DNA of 64,000 nt from Planctomycetaceae bacterium (GTDB lineage: Bacteria; Planctomycetota; Planctomycetia; Pirellulales; Pirellulaceae). A program made the position numbers and the translations under genes. The stretch is taken from assembly GCA_947463915.1 (NCBI GenBank), contig CANHVO010000003.1:1-64000 (forward strand). Reading direction: 5' to 3'. Numbering within the stretch: the stretch's first letter is position 1; the number at the start of each line of letters is the position of its first letter. A model generated the notes under the pieces. The model was not told the origin of the DNA, made no database searches, and saw nothing but the letters and a program-made list of their open reading frames with translations. This document shows positions 42,895-51,577 of the stretch, one piece after another.

Positions 42895-44514
42895 ATGTCA
42901 AAACGATTTTCAAGACTATTTGCTTGCGCTTTATACTTTGGCTTCTCCATCTCAGCACAGGTTGCATTTGCAGATTGGCCATCGTTTCGAAACGGCGGGG
43001 CTTCGCACGTTGCCTCGAATCTGGCAACGTCATGGTCGTCGAATCAAGGAATCGCGTGGCAGCGAGAGTTGATCGGCTATGGCCAATCCACTCCCGTTGT
43101 GCGCGACGACAAGATCTATTTGGTCGCAGTCGAGGGTGCGATGAAAGACAACTGCGTCATTCAATGCCTCGACATGAAGAGCGGTAACGAATTGTGGAAG
43201 TACTCTTTCGAGTCCTCAAACAAGGCACCATCAAATTACGCAGCCTCGCGAGCGGCGCCGACACCGATCGTCGACAACGACGCGGTCTACTCATTCTTTG
43301 AAAGTGGCGATGTCGTTGCCGTCGATCACAAAGGCAAGAGACTATGGCAGCGCAACTTAACTGCCGACTATGGCAAATTCGAGAACGGCCATGGACTGGG
43401 AGCCTCTCCAGTGCAAGCGAAAGGGCAAATGATTCTCAACATCGAGCACAAAGGTCCTTCTTATTTGCTCGCCCTAGACAACAAGACTGGAGCAACGGTT
43501 TGGAAGACCGATCGCCCCTCTTCGTCCTCGTGGTCATCGCCCATTGTGGTAGATGAGCAGGGTAGCGAAACGGTCATCGTTAGTTCTGCTGGAACGGTGA
43601 TGGCTTACAACGCAGCGAATGGGACACAACTCTGGGATGTTGGCGGTTTGGATGGCAACTCGGTGCCCTCACCAACCATTCATGGTTCGAAGCTCTTGGT
43701 CGGAGCACGGTTGCCAGAGTTTGCGGACGAAAACGGTGGAGGTGGTCAATCCAACTGCTGTATCAATTTAGCAAAGCTGACCGAGGGCAAGCCTGAGTTT
43801 CTATGGCGAGCAGAGAAAGTTACCAGCGATTACGCGAGCCCCGTCGTATGCAGTGATTGCGCTTACTACATTAGCAAGGCTGGTATTCTGTTTTGCCTAG
43901 ATGTTAACAGCGGAAAATTGCACTATTCCAAGCGACTTGGAACACAATGTTGGGGGACGCCCATCGTATCGCAAGATCGCATTTACTTCTTTGGCAAGGA
44001 TGGAAAAACACTGGTGCTCAAATCCGGTACCGAGTACGAAGTGCTCGCAACCAACCAGCTATGGGATCCCGCCAATCCACCTAAGCCAGAAACCTATGTT
44101 GAGGGAACTAGATCGGAGCGGCGAGGAACGACCGAGGGAGGCCCAGCACCCGAAGGAAGTTCTGCGAGTTCGGGAAGCCCGAGCGGAAATCGCGGCAGCG
44201 GCCGAGGCGGTCCTGGAGGAGCAGGCGGTCCAGGAGGCGGCATGATGGCAATGTTGGCAGCCGCGGACAAGAATGGGGATGGCGCATTGAGCGCTGTGGA
44301 GATTCCGGTCGACTTCAAACCGATGCTTGCACGCATCGACAAGAACGGAGACGGCAGTCTGGATAAAGACGAGATGAAGGCGATGGCTGAAAGCTTCGCG
44401 GCACGGCGAGCCGATTCCGCATCCGAAGCTCGCGATCCAATCGTCTATGGAGCAGTAGCATCCGAGGGCAAGATCCTCATTCGAACCGGGACAAGACTCT
44501 ACTGTATTCAATAA
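42895..44514 (+). CDS. secreted PQQ-type beta-propeller with two EF-hands
   Basis: 539 residues. Signal peptide to about residue 26 (CALYFGFSISAQVAFA), then DWPSFRNGG, the usual start of planctomycete outer-membrane-assembly-like propellers. PQQ-like blades with (L/V)-x-x-(L/V)-D-x-x-T/S-G-x-x-(V/L)-W appear as CLDMKSGNELWKY, ALDNKTGATVWK and AYNAANGTQLW. A Gly/Ser/Pro-rich linker (about 405-450) is followed by EF-hand loops DKNGDGALSAVEI and DKNGDGSLDKDEM, which bind calcium. The last strand (GKILIRTGTRLYCIQ) closes the propeller, so the EF-hands are inserted before the final blade. No PQQ dehydrogenase active-site residues are evident, so a scaffold or binding role is likely. Confidence 0.82.
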   Translation: MSKRFSRLFACALYFGFSISAQVAFADWPSFRNGGASHVASNLATSWSSNQGIAWQRELIGYGQSTPVVRDDKIYLVAVEGAMKDNCVIQCLDMKSGNELWKYSFESSNKAPSNYAASRAAPTPIVDNDAVYSFFESGDVVAVDHKGKRLWQRNLTADYGKFENGHGLGASPVQAKGQMILNIEHKGPSYLLALDNKTGATVWKTDRPSSSSWSSPIVVDEQGSETVIVSSAGTVMAYNAANGTQLWDVGGLDGNSVPSPTIHGSKLLVGARLPEFADENGGGGQSNCCINLAKLTEGKPEFLWRAEKVTSDYASPVVCSDCAYYISKAGILFCLDVNSGKLHYSKRLGTQCWGTPIVSQDRIYFFGKDGKTLVLKSGTEYEVLATNQLWDPANPPKPETYVEGTRSERRGTTEGGPAPEGSSASSGSPSGNRGSGRGGPGGAGGPGGGMMAMLAAADKNGDGALSAVEIPVDFKPMLARIDKNGDGSLDKDEMKAMAESFAARRADSASEARDPIVYGAVASEGKILIRTGTRLYCIQ

Positions 44515-44568
44515 TCCCTGGTCTGAAACTCGCCATCGCGAGTTGGCAGAATAGCATGCACGCAAAAC

Positions 44569-45060
44569 TCAGTTTAACTGCGCCATTTGGGCTGTGACAT
44601 ACGACGCAAAGCAAACCCAGCCTAAATGCGGAAGATGGCAGCAGACACTGAGCCAAATTTTTTGCCATGCGACAGTGGAAACCAATACCACCAAAAGCAA
44701 TGCTAGGGTGACTGCAATGCCGGTTGACAGCCACAAATAGTGCAAGTAGGTAAAGCAAAACGTGTAGCTCATGTTCAATACAAGAGCTCCTAAAATCAAA
44801 CCAACCTGTTGCGCCTTCCACTTGATCGGTTGATTGGATGCCAGCGATGCGGCCGTGCCCAGGCCTGCAAGCATAAAGATGGTCGTCCAAATCAAGCCGA
44901 TCTTTTTTTCAACTGTGCGAGGCAGGATCTCAGGACGTACCAATGATCGAAACCACTCGCTTTGTGTATCGTTGGGTAGTTGAGCCAGAAACAGAGCGAT
45001 AACGGCCACGAGTAAGCACAACAGGGTGGTTCGCAAATGAGTACGTTGGAATGGATTCAT
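44569..45060 (-). CDS. tspO: TspO/MBR-family membrane protein
   Basis: 163 residues with five hydrophobic segments. The family pattern is visible: WFRSLVRPEILPRTVEKKIG, then IWTTIFMLAGLGTAASLAS in place of (V/I)W-x-x-x-(Y/L)-x-x-x-G-x-A, and LGALVLNMSYTFCFTYLHY. The C-terminal LPHLGWVCFASYVTAQMAQL fits P-x-x-x-W-x-x-(F/Y)-(A/L)-x-x-L/A-N. TspO proteins bind porphyrins and related hydrophobic ligands and respond to stress. Convergent with the PQQ/EF-hand gene. A single-gene unit. Confidence 0.8.
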   Translation of the reverse strand: MNPFQRTHLRTTLLCLLVAVIALFLAQLPNDTQSEWFRSLVRPEILPRTVEKKIGLIWTTIFMLAGLGTAASLASNQPIKWKAQQVGLILGALVLNMSYTFCFTYLHYLWLSTGIAVTLALLLVVLVSTVAWQKIWLSVCCHLPHLGWVCFASYVTAQMAQLN

Positions 45061-45333
45061 GCTGGCTTTGGTGGGTTAAGAGGTTGTTGAATCAGTCATG
45101 GCTATTGGTAAACAGATTTCCTCAATTTGGGAAGTGATTATTCAAAATCAATCCACCCCCTATTGTCGTTATCGCCATGAATTGCGATCCCGCCTCCAAT
45201 CGGCCGTGCGGCGTTGATCGGATTGCCGCTATTGGCAGAAAAACCAATCGTCTTGACTCGAGATGTTGTGATCGCAGGGTTTGAGTGGACAACCAACGTG
45301 CAGTCCATACCGATCAAAAACGAAGTGGGTCCG

Positions 45334-46119
45334 TCAGTTTTTCGGTCTGTCAAACGTTCCTGCTGGCAGCTCTTCGTTGTGGGTCACTTTCGTAAGTTTC
45401 ATGACCTGGGTTTGGCCAAGGACTTTTTGGGTGGTTGTAAACGGCATCCTCACACCATCCACTTCACGAAACTCATCAAAAGCCATTTCGACTGCGATGG
45501 CTCCCATCGGGCTAGTGATCTGCATCTTGGATTGCACTAGCAGTTTTGATTTTTTATCAAAATAGTTTGTCTGTAAATGGGTTGAGTCTTTGGGTTTGAG
45601 CTCAACCACCCACGTATCTTTCTCTCCGACTTTCTCTGTGCCTATCGTCTTGACCGACTCATACAGATCCTTCCATTGGGCATCTGACTCAAAGAGGGCT
45701 CTCCTCATTGTTTCCTTCTTTTCTTCGCCAGCAAGTATTCGGTTGCCGCTGATCACCGAGGACTCCCAAGCGGTTTCGCCGTCCGTTCCTTGCATGATCT
45801 CGCCAATCCCGGGAATCTCCATGCGCACCATTAGTTTATTGGGGGCTTGTTGTATGGTGGTGAGATTGCCCGTGATGCCGGCTTCCTTCATTTCGATCGT
45901 ACCCTCGGAACGCCGTGTGCGGAACTTCTTAAGGTTTGCATTGACGCCGATCGCGTCCGCATACGCTTCCATCAGACTTTCGCCTGAGGGCATTTCCGCA
46001 GTTTCGCTATTCGATTGAGCGGGAGTTTTCGCAACTTTTTCTTGAGCCAAGAGTCTCGGCGACCATAGAGACAGACAGGCCAATGCGAGAGCGGCGAATT
46101 TAAAACGTGTGTAGTTCAT
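45334..46119 (-). CDS. LolA-like / outer-membrane lipoprotein-sorting-like protein
   Basis: 261 residues. Signal peptide ends near LLAQEKVA. The mature protein is a half-barrel-type beta-rich fold: FRTRRSEGTIEMKEAGI, KLMVRMEIPGIGEIMQGTDG, AWESS, then LKPKDSTHLQTNYFDKKSKL and a C-terminal MAFDEFREVDGVRMPFTTTQ. The repeated G-x-x-(V/I)-x-x-x-x-(D/N)-G and F-D-x-x-(T/S)-x-L patterns fit LolA/LolB or DUF4292-like lipid-binding proteins. Lies 63 bp after the S41-like gene on the same strand and is probably its operon partner. Confidence 0.72.
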   Translation of the reverse strand: MNYTRFKFAALALACLSLWSPRLLAQEKVAKTPAQSNSETAEMPSGESLMEAYADAIGVNANLKKFRTRRSEGTIEMKEAGITGNLTTIQQAPNKLMVRMEIPGIGEIMQGTDGETAWESSVISGNRILAGEEKKETMRRALFESDAQWKDLYESVKTIGTEKVGEKDTWVVELKPKDSTHLQTNYFDKKSKLLVQSKMQITSPMGAIAVEMAFDEFREVDGVRMPFTTTQKVLGQTQVMKLTKVTHNEELPAGTFDRPKN

Positions 46120-46182
46120 GGGATTGACCTTTTGGAAAGATTGTTAACAAATTGAGACGAACAGTAGTTTAGGTTTTTGTGA

Positions 46183-47643
46183 TTATCGAACTGGCTTGTC
46201 TGAGCGTATCCACCGTATGGCTGCTTCCACATCCAAGTCTCGCCCCTCGAGCAACGATTTGCTATCGAGTTCGATAATTTCATTTGGAACCACGCCATTG
46301 GACTCGAGAGACTTGCCGCCGGCAGACGTGTAGCTGGCAAAGGCATATTGAAAACCAGAACCGTAAGCAAGCTTTTCAACAATAGATGGAAGTGCCATCC
46401 CAGCCGATGGTCTGCCAAAGACTCTTGCTCGGCCAATGTCTTGTAGGCCGCCCGCCAGAATCTCGGAGGTGGACATCGATAGTTCATCCACTAGGACTGC
46501 GACTTTCCCTTGAAACGTCTGCTCGCGAGGAATCAACGTAAAACGCAATGCCGCATCGCGCGTGTTCATGGTCCCGAGGTACACACCTTCTTCTCTGACC
46601 AAAAAGCCCCCCAGTGAAGAAGCCATAAAGGCGATGCCGCCTGGATTCCCGCGTAGATCAACGATAAGACCAGGTGCATTCGATTGTTCGGAAAGCAATT
46701 GACTCAGTTGGGGAATGACGCTGGGCGGATCGAAGAAACTGCTCAGCTGGAAGTAGGCGATCTCACTGTCGACAACCCGCGTGTTGCACTCGACAAAAAA
46801 CGGTGGCAGATTTCCTAGTACGGCTCGTTTTCCAGCAGGCTGGCTGAAAACGAGTTCTGTTTCCGTTTCGACGCCGTTTGCATCGGACCAAACAAAGAGG
46901 GAGGACTTGCCGATATCACCTTTCTCCACCGAGTTTAGTACCAGTTGTTTCAATAGCGTCGGGGAGTAGGCGGGAGAGTCCAGTTCGTCGATCTTGTTTA
47001 ACTGGTCGATGATGGGTTTGCCATTGATGTTCAACAGAACCCAACCTTGCTTCACTTCTTTCATGCCTGCGGGCGATGTAGGATTCACTCGCCATACGGT
47101 TGGTTTTTGGTCCACCATTCGCAAGGAAACACCGATCGAACCACTGCGATCTTCGTTTGAGCCCAACGGCTCATATTGCGACGCGGGAATAATCCCGAAG
47201 TGGGATTGCTTGAGTCGCCCTAGCATCTCGTTCAGGATCTGGTCCGCCTGGGCCGCGTCGCTCGCCGTTGCGATCCGAGGCTCAAACTCTTCACGAATCC
47301 GTTTCCAATCCAGTCCATTGGGGTTGTTTTCCCAGTGTTTGGAATCGATCGTTTTCCATACTTGTTCAAAGGCTAAAAGGAAAAGATCTCGGGGGCTATC
47401 TTGTGCGGGCGCATCCTCGCGGTTCAGCGACAGGGGACCGTCGTCGATCGGTTCGTCGGGGGTATGCACCTGCTCGGTTTGGAGCAAGTCTGGAATGGTG
47501 CCTTGAATTGACGAGGCCGCGGAAGCCTTTGTCGTGTATAGGGATCGATATCCGAATCCGACTCCTTGGACGACGACCAAAAACCCTAACATGCCAAACA
47601 AAAACGCACTCATTCGGACCGAAAATGAACTTTTGCAACTCAT
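46183..47643 (-). CDS. S41-family peptidase-like protein with altered dyad
   Basis: 486 residues. The ATG follows GGAGAATT. N-terminal membrane segment at about 11-30. The middle includes a PDZ-like part (GWVLLNINGKPIIDQL). The S41 core has VDLRGNPGG, then the nucleophile motif LVDELSMSTSEILAGGLQDI. The catalytic Ser (third position of SMSTS) is kept, but the position that is Lys in C-terminal processing proteases 25 residues later is Met (GRPSAGMALPS). It may use the tricorn-like Ser-His-Glu arrangement or be inactive. It probably acts in the periplasm. Likely operon with the LolA-like gene. Confidence 0.8.
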   Translation of the reverse strand: MSCKSSFSVRMSAFLFGMLGFLVVVQGVGFGYRSLYTTKASAASSIQGTIPDLLQTEQVHTPDEPIDDGPLSLNREDAPAQDSPRDLFLLAFEQVWKTIDSKHWENNPNGLDWKRIREEFEPRIATASDAAQADQILNEMLGRLKQSHFGIIPASQYEPLGSNEDRSGSIGVSLRMVDQKPTVWRVNPTSPAGMKEVKQGWVLLNINGKPIIDQLNKIDELDSPAYSPTLLKQLVLNSVEKGDIGKSSLFVWSDANGVETETELVFSQPAGKRAVLGNLPPFFVECNTRVVDSEIAYFQLSSFFDPPSVIPQLSQLLSEQSNAPGLIVDLRGNPGGIAFMASSLGGFLVREEGVYLGTMNTRDAALRFTLIPREQTFQGKVAVLVDELSMSTSEILAGGLQDIGRARVFGRPSAGMALPSIVEKLAYGSGFQYAFASYTSAGGKSLESNGVVPNEIIELDSKSLLEGRDLDVEAAIRWIRSDKPVR

Positions 47644-47795
47644 CGGAATTCTCCAACAACTCGTGACGATTTATTAGGCCGCTAGTACATAGCCGTCGAA
47701 ACCGAGCGGTCAGAGCGCAAAAAAATCTAAAATTTTCGACCATGCGTCTCGCCATATGGGTGCGATCCCAAGACGGAACCTCTTTTGAACAATGA

Positions 47796-48206
47796 AGACA
47801 TGAGATCGTCATCGTTCTCAACACAGCAGATCGAATTGAAACCGAGGAGATGGAGGAGCTAAAGCGATTCATCCTGCATCTGAATCCGTACGCCCAAATC
47901 CTGCAGAGTCAGTTTGGGCAAGTGGAATTGAAGAGTGTTCTTGGTACGGGGACCTACAACGAGGAATGGGCCGAAGGGCATCCGAACTGGCTAGCTGTCC
48001 CTCGCGGTTCCGAGCAAAGCGAAGTGGACGAATATGGAGTCGAGTCCTTTATCTTTGAAGCACGCAGTCCTTTTCATCCTGAGCGATTTGTACTGGCCTT
48101 GAGCATTGACGATGGGACCTTAGCGGGCGTTATGAGGTCCAATGGTTACTGCTGGATCGCGACTCATCATTCAGAAGCGTGGATATGGCCGCTATGGTCG
48201 TGGTGA
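47796..48206 (+). pseudogene. remnant of a CobW/COG0523 GTPase, C-terminal domain
   Basis: From 47796 the frame reads RHEIVIVLNTADRIETEE, matching the end of a COG0523 G domain where NKxD is expected; here it is NTAD. It then follows the CobW C-terminal domain: HLNPYAQIL, EYGVESFIFEARSPFHPERF and VMRSNGYCWIAT. A stop codon lies at 47793 and no Walker A or CxCC metal motif is found upstream. The 3' end is cut: after WIATHH the frame enters the 3' end of the ZIP gene and stops at 48206. An ATG at 47850 could still express 118 residues. COG0523 proteins are metallochaperones, several of them zinc-regulated, so this remnant sits in fitting company. Confidence 0.72.
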
Positions 48207-49156
48207 TCATGATTGTGGCCGGAATGGTTTCCATGTGCGGCGTCGTCCAACGCCTGGCCGCTATGGTTATCGCCGCTGTGGTTATGGCCAGGCAAATTCT
48301 CGATACCGATGGCAATCGCGACGCCGAGCAAAAACGCCGTGGTCAACTTACCGCGGTCGTGTGAGTGAAAAGCGACTTCGGGAAGCAAGTCAGCCAACGC
48401 GATGCCGATAAAAAAGCCAGCTGAGATCGTTAAGCCCCAGCCGAGAATGCTCGAACCTGGCGCAAACGAGGTGGCTCCAAAATAGAAGGCCATGGCGCCT
48501 GCCGGACACGCGAGCGAGAACGCGATGTTCGCCGCATTCTGCGCTCCCTTGGGCCAATTCTGTTTGTTCATTACGGACGTGATCGCAAAAGCATCCAGTG
48601 GCTTGTGAAGCAGAACAGCTAAGAAAGTCCCTAAACCGGCTAACCCCAGCCAAGATCCATGGGCGGCATCAGCAATCACGCTACTCGCAAGCGCCACTCC
48701 ATCGACCAGGGTGTGTAAGAGAAGTCCCAAGAAAAGACCTGCCCAACTGATCCCTTTGATCTCGGAATCTTGAATCGCGTGACCATGATCACAGCCCACA
48801 TGTTGATGAGCATGTCCAGTCGTCTCCACCCCCGCATCGCTTTCCGCAACCACCTGCACGCTGTGATCGTGGGTGTGGAAGAGGCGAATGAGCAGGAACA
48901 TGACCGTTAATCCGATCAAGGCACCAGTACCGGCCTGCGAATAGGACTGCAAGACTTCGCCGCCATGAGGTAGCAAGTGCAGCATCGCAATGCCTATCAT
49001 CAAGCCACCGACGCCACTCATCAGCATCTGCGTTCGAAGGTGGGTCATTCGGAGCAAGGACGACAATTTTCCGCCCGCAACCGAAGCGGCGGCGATCAAC
49101 AAACAATACAGTAGGAGCAAAAAGGAAGGTGGCATCAAAGGCGATTCTCGTGGCAT
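48167..49156 (-). CDS. ZIP-family divalent metal transporter, His-rich
   Basis: About 329 residues from the ATG at 49156; alternatives are TTG 49168 and ATG 49135. Eight hydrophobic segments. The metal-binding helices are visible as LGLLLHTLVDGVALA (TM4) and LAVLLHKPLDAFAI (TM5). A His-rich loop between TM3 and TM4 contains HTHDHS and GHAHQHVGCDHGHA. The C-terminal tail is unusually His-rich (GHNHSGDNHSGQALDD, then HGNHSGHNHDHHDHSGH). ZIP proteins import Zn, Fe or Mn down gradients. Its 3' end overlaps the CobW remnant on the other strand. A TGCA-N7-TGCA element at 49192 lies just upstream. Confidence 0.88.
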   Translation of the reverse strand: MPRESPLMPPSFLLLLYCLLIAAASVAGGKLSSLLRMTHLRTQMLMSGVGGLMIGIAMLHLLPHGGEVLQSYSQAGTGALIGLTVMFLLIRLFHTHDHSVQVVAESDAGVETTGHAHQHVGCDHGHAIQDSEIKGISWAGLFLGLLLHTLVDGVALASSVIADAAHGSWLGLAGLGTFLAVLLHKPLDAFAITSVMNKQNWPKGAQNAANIAFSLACPAGAMAFYFGATSFAPGSSILGWGLTISAGFFIGIALADLLPEVAFHSHDRGKLTTAFLLGVAIAIGIENLPGHNHSGDNHSGQALDDAAHGNHSGHNHDHHDHSGHIHASE

Positions 49157-49190
49157 TGGAAACAACAATCAAGCCGCATAGCATACGCTC

Positions 49191-49211
49191 ATGCAATGAT
49201 TTTGCATATTC
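49191..49211 (-). promoter_or_regulatory. palindrome ahead of ZIP gene, possible metal-regulator operator
   Basis: ATGCAA-N5-TTGCAT is a perfect palindrome (49191-49207). It contains TGCA-N7-TGCA and is followed by ATTC, as at 39453-39472. It lies 35 bp before the ZIP start. This is the size of a Fur/Zur-family box, but no Fur-type regulator is encoded in the window. Confidence 0.4.
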
Positions 49212-49274
49212 CAGAACCGGCTGAAAATTCCGGTGGCAAAGGTGGATCTTTGCATGGTTTCAATGCTACAAAGG

Positions 49275-49579
49275 TTCTCCGGATCAACCAGCACACGCAA
49301 TTTCGTCACCTCTCCCAACGGAGTTCGTCACCTCTCCCAAACGAGTTTGTCACCTCTCCCAACGGAGTTGGGGGAGGTCGAATGGAGCCTTCAGCGACAT
49401 TCGGGAGGGGGCTTGAGCTCTGCAGGAGGCTCCTTGGAGCCAATTCGAAGCCGTACCCCCTCCCGGAAGCTGTACATACACCCTCCCACTCCCTCCCCCT
49501 CCCGGACGAGGCTAGCGCCCGTCCGACCTCCCCCAGCGAAGCTGGGAGAGGTGACTCTTGCTGCGCTGGGAGAGGTGAC
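49275..49579. repeat. long direct repeat R5, copy 1
   Basis: It begins TTCTCCGGATCAACCAGCAC, contains three TCACCTCTCCCAA motifs, GAATGGAGCCTTCAGCGAC, GAGGCTAGCGCCCGTCCGAC and ends GGGAGAGGTGAC. It is strongly similar to 50071-50352 and includes a roughly 25-bp insertion relative to it. It abuts the 3' end of the DUF559 gene. Confidence 0.85.
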
Positions 49580-49580
49580 G

Positions 49581-49997
49581 TTACCGGCTTTTTGGGGAGT
49601 TAGTTAAGCGATGGGAGCGCATTCCGGATCGCACTTCAATATGTGGTCCATAGGTTGGCTTCAATCCCATCGATTTTGCGATCGCGATTGCAACGGCTTC
49701 GACATCGTCGATCACTTCTTCGTTGGAGAATCGCAGAACTCGCCATCCCTGTGCTTCAAGATACTGTTGACGATGAGTATCATCCTCGTACGTATAATCG
49801 TGATATCCACCATCGATTTCCACGATCAGTGCCAACTCGCAGCATGCAAAGTCAGCGACAAACGGGTGGACAGGGTGTTGTCGACGAAACTTTTTGTTGC
49901 ACAGCCGGTTGGCTCGCAGAACACTCCAAACCAAGGATTCCGCCCTTGTTTGGCGATTTCGTAACTCGCGAGCTTTGCGAATCAATTCCGTTGTCAT
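49581..49997 (-). CDS. DUF559 (very-short-patch-repair-like) endonuclease
   Basis: 138 residues from the ATG at 49997, chosen for GAGGAG upstream; the frame stays open to 50114 but that part enters repeat copy 2. The family features are clear: ARELRNRQTRAESLVWSVLR, KKFRRQHPVHPFVADFAC, then the PD-(D/E)xK-like core LIVEIDGGYHDYTYEDDTHR, and QGWRVLRFSNEEV. DUF559 proteins are related to Vsr-type nucleases and are usually solitary, of unknown biological role. The gene is bracketed by the long R5 direct repeats, which suggests that repeat and gene move or duplicate together. Confidence 0.82.
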   Translation of the reverse strand: MTTELIRKARELRNRQTRAESLVWSVLRANRLCNKKFRRQHPVHPFVADFACCELALIVEIDGGYHDYTYEDDTHRQQYLEAQGWRVLRFSNEEVIDDVEAVAIAIAKSMGLKPTYGPHIEVRSGMRSHRLTNSPKSR

Positions 49998-50070
49998 CGG
50001 TTGGAGCTCCTCGTAACCATCAGGGTTGGGGAACCAAGAAACAGGATTTTCGGCATTATCGACGATGAGA

Positions 50071-50352
50071 TTCTCCGGATCAACCAGCACACGCAACTTC
50101 GTCACCTCTCCCAACCGAGATTGTCACCTCTCCCAATGGAGTTGGTCACCTCTCCCAACGGAGTTGGGGGAGGTCGAATGGAGCCTTCAGCGACATTCGG
50201 GAGGGGGCTTGAGCTCTGCAGGAGGCTCCTTGGAGCCAATTCGAAGCCGTACCCCGCCCCGAAGCCTTACCCCTCCCGGACGAGGCTAGCGCCCGTCCGA
50301 CCTCCCCCAGCGAAGCTGGGAGAGGTGGCTTTTGCTGTGTTGGGAGAGGTGA
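50071..50352. repeat. long direct repeat R5, copy 2
   Basis: Strongly similar to 49275-49579 over its whole length and in the same orientation. Its first bases encode, on the minus strand, the LRVLVDPEN extension of the DUF559 frame; the same bases occur at the left end of copy 1. The rest of 50353-50556 has no gene. Confidence 0.85.
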
Positions 50353-50556
50353 CTCCGGGGCGATGGCCCCTAAAAAGCCATAGCTCGACGGCAGCTTGCC
50401 AGCATTAGCAGACGTTTGCCCCCGAAGCAAAACGGAAAACCCGCTTTCCTCCTGCTTTTTCATTGGCTAAGTCCGCAGAAAACAATATAATCAGTCGGTT
50501 CAATACAGTGGGACTGCGATTGCATCTTGCTACTTTCGCCAAAAAAGGTGGTACAC

Positions 50557-51576
50557 ATGAGCCGTCATGGGAATCGGGTTACTTCGAAGAGCGGATTCAC
50601 CCTCGTCGAACTTTTGGTTGTTATCGCGATTATTGGAATGTTGGTTGGTCTGCTTCTTCCCGCGGTGCAATCCGCCAGAGAAGCGGCCAGAGCCATGCAG
50701 TGCAAAAACAACTTGCACCAGCTCGCATTGGCGGTCGACATGTTTCATGATGCGCAGAAAGCATACCCGCCCGCTCGATACCAACCGCGACCAGGCGACT
50801 TGCCTCCATTCGAATGCGGTGGCAAAGAAACAACTTGGCTCGTACGGATCATGCCCTATTTAGAGGCCGCCAATATGGAGCAACGATGGGATTACTCGAT
50901 TCCCTATGGAGACCACGCAGAACAAGTTCGCACTCAAACCCTTCCGGCATTTTGCTGCCCAGCTCGTCGATCAGCGAGTGACGCAGTCGGAATAGGCCAA
51001 TTGGTCGGTTCTGGAACGGTGTGGATTACACTGCCATGCGGCTGTCGGATTCCAGTTAAGGGGAGCGCGCCGGCCACTGGCACGGTTGGCGATTACGGTG
51101 GCAACCACGGTGACATATCACCTGGGGCCAGTGGACTAGCAACCGATTTCAGCTTTGGTGGCAATGGAAACGGAATCATCATTTCAAGCCGAGCGAATTG
51201 CATCAATGGCAGTCCGAGAAACTGGGCGGACCGCATTCGGCATTCGAGTGTGACGGACGGATTAAGCAACACGATTGTAACCGGCGAAATGCACGTTCCG
51301 ATTGGAAAACTGGGCCAGTCACCTCAAGATGCCTTCATCTTCAACGGCGATAACGTGTTTAATATGACTCGACTTGGTGGTCCAACGATGCCGATCGTCA
51401 AGGACTTGAGAAGCGAAGGAAACAGTTTGGTTCAATGGGGCAGCTGGCACGTTGGATTCTGTCAATTCGCATTCGCTGATGGCAGCGTTCGAGCGATTAG
51501 CACCAGTATCGATACCGATACATTGGGTCGATTTTGCAATCGAGCCGATGGCCAACCCGTCAGTGCACAAGACTAA
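50557..51576 (+). CDS. DUF1559 pseudopilin-like secreted protein (copy D)
   Basis: 339 residues from the ATG at 50557 (AAAGGTGG upstream). Head [13 protein letters not shown], then [18 protein letters not shown]. It is the only one of the four copies with the canonical Gly before the cleavage site. [20 protein letters not shown] follows and the C-terminal motif is H-x9-DG ([12 protein letters not shown]). The central region has several Cys (CPARRS and CGCRI) not seen in copies A-C. Lipoprotein gene follows after 1 bp, so the two are translated together. Confidence 0.88.
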   Translation: MSRHGNRVTSKSGFTLVELLVVIAIIGMLVGLLLPAVQSAREAARAMQCKNNLHQLALAVDMFHDAQKAYPPARYQPRPGDLPPFECGGKETTWLVRIMPYLEAANMEQRWDYSIPYGDHAEQVRTQTLPAFCCPARRSASDAVGIGQLVGSGTVWITLPCGCRIPVKGSAPATGTVGDYGGNHGDISPGASGLATDFSFGGNGNGIIISSRANCINGSPRNWADRIRHSSVTDGLSNTIVTGEMHVPIGKLGQSPQDAFIFNGDNVFNMTRLGGPTMPIVKDLRSEGNSLVQWGSWHVGFCQFAFADGSVRAISTSIDTDTLGRFCNRADGQPVSAQD

Positions 51577-51577
51577 T

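Noticed and set aside
45138-45353. 71-residue minus-strand frame after the LolA-like gene
   Set aside because: No signal peptide or family, overlaps the upstream gene end and has no ribosome binding site. It could be an eroded gene tail but cannot be supported.
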